Position numbers and translations under genes: made by a program. DNA of 64,000 bases. It comes from Gammaproteobacteria bacterium HGW-Gammaproteobacteria-15. Lineage in GTDB: Bacteria; Pseudomonadota; Gammaproteobacteria; Enterobacterales; Alteromonadaceae. The DNA is taken from assembly GCA_002840125.1 (NCBI GenBank), contig PGZF01000001.1:1183237-1247236 (forward strand), given 5' to 3'. Below the pieces are notes generated by a model. The model searched no databases. It had not been told where the DNA came from and saw nothing but the letters and a program-made list of their open reading frames with translations. Within the stretch, counting starts at the first letter, position 1. Every line of letters starts with the position of its first letter. Positions 17,430-26,566 of this stretch are shown piece after piece.

Positions 17430-18428
17430 ATGATTTTTTTAATCCAGCTCTCCGGCAGGCCTGTTTTATTAGCTTTTGTTGTAACGCTCTTTCTGATGTT
17501 ATTTACTGCAACGGCTAGCGCCCAATGGCACCGTCAGCCCTTTCAGACATTAGGTACTCAGGCATATATTGAGCTCTGGACAGAAGACAGCAAACAAGCT
17601 GAGCAACTTATCAATGACGTACAAGCTGAGTTTGAACGGATCAACCAGCTGATGAGCCCTTACATTGCCAGTAGCGAACTAAGCCTGTTAAACCGCGAAG
17701 CAGCAAAAAAACCGGTGCAGGTATCTGCTGAGATGTATCAATTATTACAACGCGCCAGGCAGATTTCACAGCAAAGCAACGGTGCTTTTGATATTACCTT
17801 TGCTTCAGTCGGCTTTTACTATGACTACCGTAACCATAAAAAACCTGACGCAACGGTACTGCAAACTGCCAGGCAATATGTTAATTATCAGAGCGTTGAA
17901 CTACTAAAAAACAACACTGTCCGCTTTGCCCAGCCTGGCGTTAAAATTGATCTGGGCGGAATTGCCAAAGGTTATGCCGTTGAGCGCAGTATTGCTTTAC
18001 TGGCACAGCATGGCATCAGCAATGCGTTGCTTACAGCCGGCGGTGATACCCGCCTGTTAGGTGATAAAAGAGGCAAGCCCTGGCTGGTAGCCATTAAACA
18101 CCCGCGCCAGGATGACAAATACGCAGCCCAGTTACCGCTGGAAAACAGTGCCATCAGCACCTCAGGCGATTATGAGCGCTACTTTATTGAAGATGGTGTA
18201 CGTTACCATCATATTCTGGACCCTAAAACAGGCCAAAGTGCTACCGGATTGCTTAGCGTTACCGTAACCGGCGCCGACACCACGCAAACCGATGCATTAT
18301 CTACCACTTTATTTGTACTGGGATTAAAGCAGGGCATGGCATTGATTGAACAAATTGATGGTTATGATGCAATATTTATTACCGCAGAGCGGCAAATGCA
18401 TTTTTCCAGCGGCCTGAGCCAGCCCTGA
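17430..18428 (+). CDS. apbE: FAD:protein FMN transferase (ApbE family)
   Basis: 332 residues with an N-terminal hydrophobic segment (residues 10-30, cleavage likely after TATASA), so periplasmic or membrane-anchored. ApbE motifs are visible: MGTQ-like LGTQAYIELW, FDITFASVGFYYDY, KIDLGGIAKGYAVERS, LLTAGGDTRLLG, and near the C-terminus YHHILDPKTGQSATG followed by TGADTTQTDALSTTLFVLG. The family uses FAD and a divalent metal to attach FMN to Thr or Ser of target proteins outside the cytoplasm. It is convergent with the solute-binding gene 13 bp away. No NqrC/RnfG-type target is beside it; a possible target is the DUF3570 protein of the large operon. The start has a poor ribosome site. Confidence 0.93.
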   Translation: MIFLIQLSGRPVLLAFVVTLFLMLFTATASAQWHRQPFQTLGTQAYIELWTEDSKQAEQLINDVQAEFERINQLMSPYIASSELSLLNREAAKKPVQVSAEMYQLLQRARQISQQSNGAFDITFASVGFYYDYRNHKKPDATVLQTARQYVNYQSVELLKNNTVRFAQPGVKIDLGGIAKGYAVERSIALLAQHGISNALLTAGGDTRLLGDKRGKPWLVAIKHPRQDDKYAAQLPLENSAISTSGDYERYFIEDGVRYHHILDPKTGQSATGLLSVTVTGADTTQTDALSTTLFVLGLKQGMALIEQIDGYDAIFITAERQMHFSSGLSQP

Positions 18429-18441
18429 GCAACCAGCTGTA

Positions 18442-19248
18442 TTATTCTGTTGCAGGCAATAAAGAAGCAGGTTTGGGTAATTGAATCTGATAACCGGCCA
18501 GCGGATAACGCTGCACAATAGCCGCCAGAGAGCCGTCTGCATACAATTTTTGCCAGGCCTGGGCTAATTGTTGTAGTTGGACACTGCTAACAGTGCGGCG
18601 GTTAAAACCAAAATACACCATGCTCTGATGCACCTGAAACAGCGGTATGTAATCTGCCGTGGGTAAACCTGGCTGTACTTTCCAGTAATGGTAAGCTGCA
18701 ATATCTTCCAGCACACCGTGCACCCGGCCATTAAGTAATAACGCCTGCTTATCTTCATTACCGCGGATAAACACAAAACGGGTGCGGTTTTTCGCATCAT
18801 TTAAAATGCTGTCCAGCTTATCACCGTAATAGGCCCCATTTAGCAATGCAATAATACCGGTAGTGCCACTGCTTTTTAATTGGTCTACTGCAGTCAGGCC
18901 GGGAAAAGCGCGCTGCAAACCTACCAGATAAATGCTTTCCTGCTGATGCGGGCCGATAAAAGCAAATTGTTTGCTGCGTTCAGCGTTGTAGCTAAGGTGG
19001 CTGAGTACATCCAGTTCGCCCTGCTCAATCAACTTTAACGAACGTAACCAGGGGCTGTGAATAAACTCAAGCTCACACTCAATCTCTTGCAGCAGCCGTT
19101 GCAACAACTCTACATTAATGCCACGCCAGCTATCGCCGTGTTGCATGATATAAGGTGCAAAACTGGTTTCAATACCCATGCGTAAAGTACAACTGTATAC
19201 AGGCTGGCTGAGAACACAGCTAACAATAAGCGCCAGAAACCCTTTCAT
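18442..19248 (-). CDS. Periplasmic solute-binding protein, family 3-like
   Basis: About 268 residues with a signal peptide (MKGFLALIVSCVLSQPVYSC). The body fits the SBP_bac_3 fold: LRMGIETSFAPYIM, WRGINVELLQRLLQEIECEL, RSLKLIEQGELDVLSHLSYN, RSKQFAFIGP and a late LAQAWQKLYADGSL motif. No ABC permease or sensor gene is adjacent, so it may be an orphan binding protein. Start moved from 19281 to ATG 19248 because a G-rich site (GGGGGG) lies just upstream and it gives a clean signal peptide. It has the same direction as the large operon, 102 bp after its last gene, so read-through is possible. Confidence 0.8.
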   Translation of the reverse strand: MKGFLALIVSCVLSQPVYSCTLRMGIETSFAPYIMQHGDSWRGINVELLQRLLQEIECELEFIHSPWLRSLKLIEQGELDVLSHLSYNAERSKQFAFIGPHQQESIYLVGLQRAFPGLTAVDQLKSSGTTGIIALLNGAYYGDKLDSILNDAKNRTRFVFIRGNEDKQALLLNGRVHGVLEDIAAYHYWKVQPGLPTADYIPLFQVHQSMVYFGFNRRTVSSVQLQQLAQAWQKLYADGSLAAIVQRYPLAGYQIQLPKPASLLPATE

Positions 19249-19350
19249 TATGCCCCCCGCAATAAAACGCACAGACATCAACTATAAGCCCGGCTAAGCC
19301 ACTTTGCCTGCCGCCGTTAAAAATAGCTGCGCCAGTGCGCATTTATATAC

Positions 19351-20928
19351 CTAAACAATAGGCTCAAATGCCGTAAGGCGGTCAATACTGGCGGCGTTAC
19401 CTAAACCATGAAACGGTGCGACTTCGGCCAGACGGTTTTGCTCACCGCTTAGTGCCAGGTAGTTTAACAGCACTGTTTGCACCAGCAGGTTAACGTTGTT
19501 CGCTGCCACCGACGAGCCGGTTTCTACCGAGGCATCTGGCCGCATAAAGCCAATTTGCTGATGCCTGGCTTGCTCAGCTGTGCTACCACCCAGCAAAGAG
19601 GGCCGGCCATTGGGGCTGTATACCAGCATAAAAGAGGCGGCGGTGGAGGAATTATCGCCAGTCCACTCGCCTTTACCCCGGCCAGACTCAGAGTCATCAA
19701 TACGGCCGTTACTGTCCACCGAGCCATCGCTGTACACATAAATCATCAATGGTTGGTTCATTCTTGCGGCATATTCCAGGCAGGCGCCAATACAACGCCC
19801 GGCGCGTAAATCGCGCAGCTCACCGGTACCGCGCTCACCGGTGTGGTAGTCGTAACCACCGATAGTGATGGAACCCGCACCGGCAAAGCCATTTACCACC
19901 AGTTTCATCACCGAAGCGGTTTTACGAAACTCAGCATCGCCGTTAAACTCTGCCGCGCTAAAAATACCGGCCGCACCGACAATATCCACATCAGCGGCGG
20001 GGTCCAGCGTGGCCGGATTACCAAAGCGATCGGCCAGATCAGCACTTTTTACATAACCACAGCGGATCAGATCTTTGATCACCGCATCACGGCTGATATT
20101 GGTATTAACCCGGCTTAGTTTGCTGTCGCTGATGCGCTGCACGGATTCCATCACCGCTACGGCGTCATTCTGGTTTAACAAGCCAAACAAATCGCCAACA
20201 TCAACCAGGCCGGTAACATCACTTGGCCGGTCTATTTTAGTCGGGCGCAACTCGGCATTATAAAACTCCATTGGTGACATAGAATTAGCGCCGGAATCTG
20301 AATTGCGCGACCCGACTAATGGCATTAATGAACCGCTGGCACCTGCTTTGGCAATGGCGTACATCGGGTTATGCGGGTTATTGCCGGTATCGTTTTCCGA
20401 ACGCGATGGCAACACCGCGCCATTGGTCATGGCCTGGGTAGCCAAAGTGGTACGCTCTAAAATACCGGCCAGCATCTGTGAATCGCTGTGAAACGCCAAC
20501 CCCAGCTGATTATTAACAAAACCCCCGGCCGGGTTAGCAGCATTAACTGCTGTTGGCACCATATCCGCCGGCAGGCCCAGCTTGCTGTAGCCCTGCACCG
20601 ATAAAAAATCGAGCTGGCCCCCTGCTCCGCCTACTAACACATTAGAACCGGCAATATTGGCGCCACCGGCTAAATCGAAACAGATAAACGGAATTTTACC
20701 CGCGCCCTGCACATTAATGCCGCACAGCTGTTTTAGCGCTTCTAAATCAGGCGATAACTGCGCCTGTGCCTTACCGGGGTTAGCAAACATGCCAAATACC
20801 GAGCCGGTGGTCAGCACTGCAGCACCATAGCTTAAACCGCAGGCGATAAAATCGCGCCGGCTTACCGGCTTACTGTGGCAGGCATGCAACAACGGGCTGT
20901 CGGGGTGCAAAGGTTTTGCTCTTTTCAT
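19351..20928 (-). CDS. Tat-exported DUF1501-like protein, last gene of the large envelope operon
   Basis: 525 residues from ATG 20928, preceded by AGGAGA. The N-terminus has a twin-arginine signal (SRRDFIACGLSYGAAVL), so export in folded form is expected. The body has FICFDLAGGANIAGSNVLVG, LAFHSDSQMLAGI, PSRSENDTGNNPHNPMYAI and a C-terminal GGYDYHTGERGTGELRD block, resembling DUF1501/alkaline-phosphatase-like proteins that pair with DUF1588/1592 proteins. Some databases call similar proteins GspF, but nothing here resembles the true type II secretion GspF membrane protein. It follows the LamG lipoprotein gene by 10 bp. Confidence 0.65.
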   Translation of the reverse strand: MKRAKPLHPDSPLLHACHSKPVSRRDFIACGLSYGAAVLTTGSVFGMFANPGKAQAQLSPDLEALKQLCGINVQGAGKIPFICFDLAGGANIAGSNVLVGGAGGQLDFLSVQGYSKLGLPADMVPTAVNAANPAGGFVNNQLGLAFHSDSQMLAGILERTTLATQAMTNGAVLPSRSENDTGNNPHNPMYAIAKAGASGSLMPLVGSRNSDSGANSMSPMEFYNAELRPTKIDRPSDVTGLVDVGDLFGLLNQNDAVAVMESVQRISDSKLSRVNTNISRDAVIKDLIRCGYVKSADLADRFGNPATLDPAADVDIVGAAGIFSAAEFNGDAEFRKTASVMKLVVNGFAGAGSITIGGYDYHTGERGTGELRDLRAGRCIGACLEYAARMNQPLMIYVYSDGSVDSNGRIDDSESGRGKGEWTGDNSSTAASFMLVYSPNGRPSLLGGSTAEQARHQQIGFMRPDASVETGSSVAANNVNLLVQTVLLNYLALSGEQNRLAEVAPFHGLGNAASIDRLTAFEPIV

Positions 20929-20938
20929 CTTGTATCTC

Positions 20939-23365
20939 CTACTGCACCAGCAGTTCTGCACTGGCCAGTACTGCAGTACAGGCCGCTTTGGCAATGGTTC
21001 GGCTGCGGTCACTGCTACAGGCGCCGCTGCAGCTGCTTAAGCGGGTGATCAGTGCATCCAGTTCAGCTTCAACGTCGGCCCGCAATGCTGAGCTTGCCGG
21101 TGACAATGGCATTAACCGGTTAAGTAGCGGCTGCACAACCAATGGCCGGTTGGCCAGGCTGTAAGTGGTAGCCGGGCTGGCGCTAAAGTCTGCCGCCGGG
21201 AACCAGTTCTGGCGCAAACTGGTATCTTCAATAGCGGCATTGCAATAGGCGATAGCTAACTGCGTGATGGCCATCTGCTGCGCCGAGACAAAGGTGTCGA
21301 TGGCTTCGGCTGCCGGTAATTGGCGCTGTATGGTCTGGTAAACGTTGGCTACCGCACTTTGTTGCTGCGCTACGCCGGTCAGCGCGCTCATACTGGCATG
21401 AATTTCAGCAAAGGTTCTCAGGCCAATATCGCTGCTCTGGCTGGTGCTGGCGATAATTTGTTGCACCGGCACACTGATGCCGGTGCGCACATTTTCCAAC
21501 TCGCCAATACGGCCGAACGATAAAAAGAACTCGTCGCTAGCGGCACCTTGCTCGGCCGCGATAATGGTGCCCTGTGCCGACAACGCCGCACCTTCTGACA
21601 GCGCGGTGCCAGACGCCAGGTTAAAACGTTGTTTTAGCCAGCTCTGGCCGGTTACCGCTTCTTTACCGTTAATGCCTATCGCCATGCCGCTGATTGTCAG
21701 GGCCTGCGCCAGGCTGCGCCCCTCCAGATTTACCAGATAGGGGGCGTTGAACAGGTAAGAGTAATTATCAAACTGGGCTACTTCAAACACGATATAACTG
21801 CCTTGCAGGTTAATCAGCTCGCCAATGCCAAATAACAGATAAAACTTCTGCCCGACACCAACAGTATAGTTTTGCTGAATTTGTGCCGCAGTTAAGGCCT
21901 TATTGTGAATAGCCAGCAAACGCATGCTGCCCTGCCACTGGCGGTTACCGTTGGCCTCGTTACCGACAATCAGCGCGTAGCTGTCATCCCAGTTACGGAT
22001 AGCCTCTGCGGTGTCGCGCGCACCGCTGTCCTGGCCATTGATGTAAATGCGCCGGCCGTTTACCGGGTCTTGTGTCAGCACCACATGCTGCAATGTTGCC
22101 TGCAGCAGTTGATCGGCATCGGCCGTGCTTAAGGCCGGCAAACCGGCAAAATTGGTTAGTGCAGAGCGCAGCAAAAAGTTGTAGTTATACTGGGTCTGGC
22201 CCAGCGTAAAGTTACGCTCGGTGTTACTACCGGCATAGCTGACAATGGCTGCCGGGCCCTCCTGTGTTACATTAGCCGGCACTATCCAGGCTTCTACCGT
22301 CATTTCGCCGGTGGCGCTGATAAGCCGGGCCAGCTTGCGACTGTTTTGTGTGCTGGCCTGCGCCCGGCCGCTGTTAATCTGAATGCCCCAACCGGTTACC
22401 CAGCTGATATCGCCCTGCAAGCTTAAATTTGCCGCCGGCTCTACCCCCGAGGTGTCGTAGGCTATAGCGCCGTTACCGGTTTTAAAATGGTAAAACGCAA
22501 TTTGGTTAGCTTCAAAGCGGCCACCACTGGAGGCCACCACACCATCGTCCAGCCGTAAGGCTTTAGATGGCACCAATGCCGGGTCCAGCTCAGTTAGCTC
22601 AACACTGTCGGCTATCTGGCGCACCGCAGCCAGCATAGTGGCGGCATCATCGTCACAGTTTGACCAGCAGTTATGAAACTCACCGGCCAGCCGGGCAACA
22701 AAGCGCGACAATTCGGGGCTGTCGAGATTAATCAGCTTACGGCTGGCCTGATACGCCGCCGCCAGATCGCTGTCGGCAAAAAACGGTGACTGGGTTTGTT
22801 GCGCATCCGGTGCATGGCAGTTTACACAGTGCTGGCGCAACAGCGGATACACTGTGCCGCCAAACAACGTAGCATCATCCGGCAAGGCTTTGCTGGCTCC
22901 GGGTTCACGCACCGGCGGCGCAACCAGGGTTACGGTAGCGCTTTGCGTATCAGTACTGTTAGCCCAGTTACGCACCCATTGCGCCACGGTGTCGGCACAG
23001 GCACTGTCGCTGGCCAACCAGCAGTTGTGGCCACCCGCCAGCTTGGTTACCAGCAGCGATTGCACCGGATCAGCCAGATTAACCAATGGCCTGGCAGCGG
23101 CATAAGCCAGGTTAATATCGTCGTTACGGGCAAAAAACGGCGCGGTATTACCGGCAACATGGCAGGCACCGCAGCGGTTACCGGCAGCGATATTGTCCCA
23201 CAGCGTGAGTTTAAACAGCTGAATATCAGCCGTTTGCGGCGCAGGCCCGGTGTAATTAACATTGTCATCCTGTACCGGTGGCGGCGGGTTTTGTTCTACC
23301 TCTGCGCCACCACAACCGGCCAGTAACAGGCTTAGCGCCAGCAATGGGAGTAAAAATAACTTCAT
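20939..23365 (-). CDS. LamG-domain lipoprotein with two CXXCH haem modules
   Basis: 808 residues. Lipoprotein signal LLALSLLLAGCGG, so Cys18 is probably lipidated. Two related N-terminal modules follow: the first with CGACH (about residue 60) and later HNCW, the second with CVNCH (about residue 190) and again HNCW. Each looks like a small cytochrome-c-type domain. Residues of about 290-500 fit a LamG/concanavalin-like jelly roll (AIAYDTSGVEPAANLSLQGD, MTVEAWIVP, RRIYINGQDSG, MRLLAIHNKALTAAQIQQNY). The C-terminal third is unassigned and ends in a Cys-rich CSGACSSD segment. Likely an outer-membrane-anchored electron carrier or binding protein. Three bases separate it from the preceding CXXCH gene. 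Confidence 0.72.
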   Translation of the reverse strand: MKLFLLPLLALSLLLAGCGGAEVEQNPPPPVQDDNVNYTGPAPQTADIQLFKLTLWDNIAAGNRCGACHVAGNTAPFFARNDDINLAYAAARPLVNLADPVQSLLVTKLAGGHNCWLASDSACADTVAQWVRNWANSTDTQSATVTLVAPPVREPGASKALPDDATLFGGTVYPLLRQHCVNCHAPDAQQTQSPFFADSDLAAAYQASRKLINLDSPELSRFVARLAGEFHNCWSNCDDDAATMLAAVRQIADSVELTELDPALVPSKALRLDDGVVASSGGRFEANQIAFYHFKTGNGAIAYDTSGVEPAANLSLQGDISWVTGWGIQINSGRAQASTQNSRKLARLISATGEMTVEAWIVPANVTQEGPAAIVSYAGSNTERNFTLGQTQYNYNFLLRSALTNFAGLPALSTADADQLLQATLQHVVLTQDPVNGRRIYINGQDSGARDTAEAIRNWDDSYALIVGNEANGNRQWQGSMRLLAIHNKALTAAQIQQNYTVGVGQKFYLLFGIGELINLQGSYIVFEVAQFDNYSYLFNAPYLVNLEGRSLAQALTISGMAIGINGKEAVTGQSWLKQRFNLASGTALSEGAALSAQGTIIAAEQGAASDEFFLSFGRIGELENVRTGISVPVQQIIASTSQSSDIGLRTFAEIHASMSALTGVAQQQSAVANVYQTIQRQLPAAEAIDTFVSAQQMAITQLAIAYCNAAIEDTSLRQNWFPAADFSASPATTYSLANRPLVVQPLLNRLMPLSPASSALRADVEAELDALITRLSSCSGACSSDRSRTIAKAACTAVLASAELLVQ

Positions 23366-23368
23366 CGG

Positions 23369-24565
23369 TTAGTCTCCCATACAATAAGTGGCGGTGTCGG
23401 CAAACACCTGTTTCAGGCGGTAACCGCCACTGCGAAAACTGTCGGTAATGCTGTGCAGTGTAGTCACATCACTGAGGTTTTCCGGCTCGCGCAGGCACAC
23501 CGTACGAAATACCTTTTTTACCTGGCACTGAGCAAAGGCCGTGCTGTTGGCCAGCTCCTGGCCCAGGCTTCTGGCACCATTCCCCTCACCCGGCAGGCTG
23601 TTATCCCAGCCCAGCGCCTGGTTTTGGCCTTCGCGCCAGTAGTTAGTCCAGCTGTCATCCTGTGTGCGAAAGCCATAAGGAAAGGTGCCGGCATTGATAT
23701 GATATTTGGGTTGCACCCGGCTTTGCGTGCTTTCATTTTGTGTACCGCTTTGCTGATAAAAAACCCGGCCATTGCTGCCGCTTTCGTCAGTAAACTGGTA
23801 ATCGTAATAAGCAAAAGCTTGTGCTAACGGGTCCATGCCGGCATGGCAGCCGACACAGCGGTTGTTAAAAATACGGCTGTCACCGCCCGGGCTGCGGCTG
23901 ACATCCTGCCGGATGCGGTGGGTTGGTGTAGTGATATCCTGCAGCGGCTCTAAGTCGGTGCACAGTTGGCTCATCAGTGTAAAACGAAACATGGCGCGGT
24001 TAGTGCCAAGGTACAAAAACGCTTTGGCGGCTGCGCGGCTGGTCATTACCCCGGCTGCTGCCTCTGCCGGAATACCATTTAATGTACTTTGTGCCCTTGG
24101 CTGCAGATGCTGGGCCAAATCGACGGCTTCGCGCTCCAGCGCCAGATAGTGTTCGTTATTGTTACTCTGATACGGCGGCAAGCCCAGGCTGTCGGCGCCA
24201 ACATATAAAATATCGGTTTGCAGTAACTGGCGAAAATCCTCTTCGTCACGCACCAGGCCGATCACGGTGGCGCTGTAATCGTTCAGCGGTTCAAACACGT
24301 CCAGCTCGCGGTTGGTGGCAGCAGAGGCAAACAACTTTAGTGTAGTACGGTAAAAATCCGGGTGCTGCATGGCCAGCTCCGCAGCTGCCGTGGCGTTACC
24401 GCCATCAATCAGCGCCTGCATCTGGCTTAAGGTGGCCGCATCTGCCGGTACACCTGCGATACGGTCATGCAGCCTTTTTGCCTGCTCCAGTGAACCGGCC
24501 TGCGCCATCGCAGCAAAGAGCAAACTGCCAAACACCATTACTCTGACATAGCCTGGATAACGCAT
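23369..24565 (-). CDS. Exported DUF1588-like protein with one CXXCH motif
   Basis: 398 residues. ATG 24565 is preceded by GGAGGTGA at ideal spacing, so I prefer it to 24616. Signal peptide about residues 1-24 (VFGSLLFAAMAQA). The middle has AAAKAFLYLGTNRAMFRFTL and DITTPTHRIRQDVSRSPGGD, then NNRCVGCHAGMDPLAQAFAY. The CXXCH followed by MDP is the pattern of DUF1588 proteins, which occur with DUF1592/DUF1501 partners. One c-type haem is expected. Four other cysteines (SQLC, QCQV, TVCLREP, TYCMG) could form disulfides. It lies between the TonB-like and LamG genes. Confidence 0.65.
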   Translation of the reverse strand: MRYPGYVRVMVFGSLLFAAMAQAGSLEQAKRLHDRIAGVPADAATLSQMQALIDGGNATAAAELAMQHPDFYRTTLKLFASAATNRELDVFEPLNDYSATVIGLVRDEEDFRQLLQTDILYVGADSLGLPPYQSNNNEHYLALEREAVDLAQHLQPRAQSTLNGIPAEAAAGVMTSRAAAKAFLYLGTNRAMFRFTLMSQLCTDLEPLQDITTPTHRIRQDVSRSPGGDSRIFNNRCVGCHAGMDPLAQAFAYYDYQFTDESGSNGRVFYQQSGTQNESTQSRVQPKYHINAGTFPYGFRTQDDSWTNYWREGQNQALGWDNSLPGEGNGARSLGQELANSTAFAQCQVKKVFRTVCLREPENLSDVTTLHSITDSFRSGGYRLKQVFADTATYCMGD

Positions 24566-24588
24566 TTTTATCACCTCCGGCTGTGTTA

Positions 24589-25533
24589 TCAGCCCGGTAA
24601 AAATTCTACTGTCCACTGTGAACGGGTTAACGCTACGGCTTCAGCACCAAAATTAACGGAACCTAAGCGCAATACCAGTTGCCGCTCCAGCTTGCTGTCG
24701 TTCAGCTCACTTTGCACTATGGTCACTTCTGCCAGGCTACCGTCTGGCTTAATCACCAGCTCAAACACCACCTTGCCTTTTAATAAGGGGTTGGCACGCA
24801 GGGCCCGGCTGTAAAGCGTGTACAGGCTGCTTTTATTCGCTTCCAGTACCCGGCGGATAGCCGCTTCTGAGCGGCCCTGCCCGGCGCTGTTGCCGCTGGC
24901 ATTGGCATTGCTGCGGTTTTGCTGCTCAGCGCGGCCGGTAGCCGATAAGCCTTTTAATTCAGCTTCAGCCAGCGCGGTAGTGCCGGTATCGGCCAGTTCA
25001 GAACGCACTATATCGCCAGCCACAGCGGCAGCCTGAGCCGCCGCAAACTGTTTACTGGCGTCATTGCGCAGCAGCTTGCGCTCTACCTGGGTAGCTTGTT
25101 GTTCACCGCTGCTTTTTACCTGGGGTGCGGTATTGTTCAGCTGAAAGCTTTGCCTAAGCTGTGCCAAATCATCTTTCATTGCCAGCAAACCGGCCTGCTG
25201 CGCCTGTTCACGCGCCCGTTGTGGGTCTGGCTTTACCGGTTCAGCTACGGCAGGCACGGGTTCGGTTATGGCAACAGGTTCAGGTTTTGGCTGTGGCAAC
25301 GGTTCCTGCACCGGTGGAGGTTCTGGTGGCGGGGGGGCTTTGCGCTCTTCCAGCACAACCCGCGCCAGTTGCGGCGGCAGTTGCTCCTGCACCTCGCGGC
25401 TGCGCTCCGGTACTTTTAGCGCGGGTATCAGTACAGCAAATATCAGCCATAGCGCAAAACCCAGCCATAACAGCCGGTAAAAGCGCTTGTCTTCAAACTG
25501 CCAACTGCTGTCAGTCAGGATCGCTGCTGTCAT
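24589..25533 (-). CDS. TonB-like protein with AgmX/PglI-type C-terminal domain
   Basis: 314 residues from ATG 25533 (GGAGG five bases upstream; overlaps the previous stop as ATGA). One transmembrane helix at residues 22-42 (LLWLGFALWLIFAVLIPAL), then a Pro-rich periplasmic arm (APPPPEPPPVQEPLPQPKPE) and a long Ala/Gln-rich linker. The last 90 residues match the TonB/AgmX C-terminal fold: SLYTLYSRALRANPLLKGKV, VFELVIKPDGSLAEVTIVQS, LERQLVLRLGSVNFG. It should carry motor energy from ExbB/ExbD to an outer-membrane partner. The AgmX-type ending resembles motility motors of myxobacteria more than iron-uptake TonB. Confidence 0.85.
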   Translation of the reverse strand: MTAAILTDSSWQFEDKRFYRLLWLGFALWLIFAVLIPALKVPERSREVQEQLPPQLARVVLEERKAPPPPEPPPVQEPLPQPKPEPVAITEPVPAVAEPVKPDPQRAREQAQQAGLLAMKDDLAQLRQSFQLNNTAPQVKSSGEQQATQVERKLLRNDASKQFAAAQAAAVAGDIVRSELADTGTTALAEAELKGLSATGRAEQQNRSNANASGNSAGQGRSEAAIRRVLEANKSSLYTLYSRALRANPLLKGKVVFELVIKPDGSLAEVTIVQSELNDSKLERQLVLRLGSVNFGAEAVALTRSQWTVEFLPG

Positions 25534-26051
25534 GGCGCCTCCACAGCTGGCGCCATAGCTTCCACCGCCAGCGATAAATCGCGGTATTCGGTAGCAGCAC
25601 AAATAGCCATTAACTGGCGCAACAGCGCATAAGGCGTAGCAGCATCACCTAAAATCGTCAGTGCCCGGCCAACCGGCTGTTGCTCTGGCGCTAAAGGCCC
25701 GGCCCGGTTGGCCAGATAATTCAGCTCGGCGGTTAACGCCTCAGTAAGCTCAGGCAGCCAGTTGTTGCTGTCTTGCTGCCAGTCGCCCTGCCACACCGGT
25801 TTACCCTGCACCAGCACACCGCTTGCGGTAATGGTTAACATCACTTTTTCGCTGGGTAACTGCTCAGATACTGAGCGCGGCAGGTTGATATCTTTATTGC
25901 TTTGCAGCACTTTAACTTCAGACTGATTCACCATCAGAAAGAACACCAGTATGGTGAAAATATCCATCAGCGCGACCAGGTTCAGTTTACCGGCCTGCGC
26001 CAAACGTTGGTTCTGCCGCTCTAAGCGTTTGGCGCGAAATGACATTTTCAT
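25530..26051 (-). CDS. ExbD/TolR-family motor protein, second copy
   Basis: 173 residues. A basic N-terminus ([19 protein letters not shown]) leads into a single transmembrane helix LVALMDIFTILVFFLMVNQ, whose Asp (about residue 30) is the expected proton-carrying residue of ExbD/TolR. The periplasmic part includes INLPRSVSEQLPSEKVMLTI and a late TPYALLRQLMAICAATEYRD region. It overlaps the first ExbD gene and the TonB-like gene by four bases each. Two different ExbD-type proteins in a row are common in AglQRS- or Tol-like motors. Confidence 0.88.
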   Translation of the reverse strand: MKMSFRAKRLERQNQRLAQAGKLNLVALMDIFTILVFFLMVNQSEVKVLQSNKDINLPRSVSEQLPSEKVMLTITASGVLVQGKPVWQGDWQQDSNNWLPELTEALTAELNYLANRAGPLAPEQQPVGRALTILGDAATPYALLRQLMAICAATEYRDLSLAVEAMAPAVEAP

Positions 26052-26566
26052 TCACTGCCCTCCGCTTTGGGTAACTCGCCCAGTGATATTTGCGGAAACA
26101 GCTCTGCATCTACCAACTGCGCTGCAACCACGGCTTTAAACGAGCGTACGGTGTCCATTGCCGTTACCAGAGTCTGGTAGTCCAGCTCGTCGGGCGCCAG
26201 AATGGTAATATCTTGTTTTTCTATTTGTTTTTGTGAAAACGTTAGCTTTAAATCCTGCAGGTACAGACTAAGCGCGGCAAAATCCAGCCTGCCCTGCTCT
26301 GTCAGTTCAAATACCCGCAGCGGTTCACCCGCCGGATAATTCAGCCGTAGCCTGTCGGCATGAATTTCCAGTTCCAGTTGCTGCGGCTGTTCTTGCTCTT
26401 GCTGCAGTTGCTGTTCGCTTAATGGCGGCAGCTGAATATTCAGCACGCGAATTTGTGCAAACACCAGGCTTAGCAGCAATACCGGTACCAGCACGATCAT
26501 CAGGTTCATAAAGGACGTGATATCAAGCTCGGCATCGGCAAGGGGTGCTTTACGCCTTTTTATCAT
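26048..26566 (-). CDS. ExbD/TolR-family motor protein, first copy
   Basis: About 172 residues. The sequence RRKAPLADAELDITSFMNLM, then IVLVPVLLLSLVFAQIRVLN, gives a single transmembrane helix with the ExbD-type D-I-T-x-x-x-N-L-M opening. The periplasmic part is Gln/Glu-rich, then KQDITILAPDELDYQTLVTA with the ExbD-like dimerisation region. I use ATG 26566 (overlapping the ExbB stop by 17 nt). A TTG at 26593 or a GTG at 26575 would give slightly longer proteins, so the start is uncertain. Confidence 0.85.
   Translation of the reverse strand: MIKRRKAPLADAELDITSFMNLMIVLVPVLLLSLVFAQIRVLNIQLPPLSEQQLQQEQEQPQQLELEIHADRLRLNYPAGEPLRVFELTEQGRLDFAALSLYLQDLKLTFSQKQIEKQDITILAPDELDYQTLVTAMDTVRSFKAVVAAQLVDAELFPQISLGELPKAEGSE

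Noticed and set aside
19351..20928. Type II secretion protein GspF
   Set aside because: The protein has a Tat signal and no GspF-type transmembrane helices; no gsp genes are nearby.
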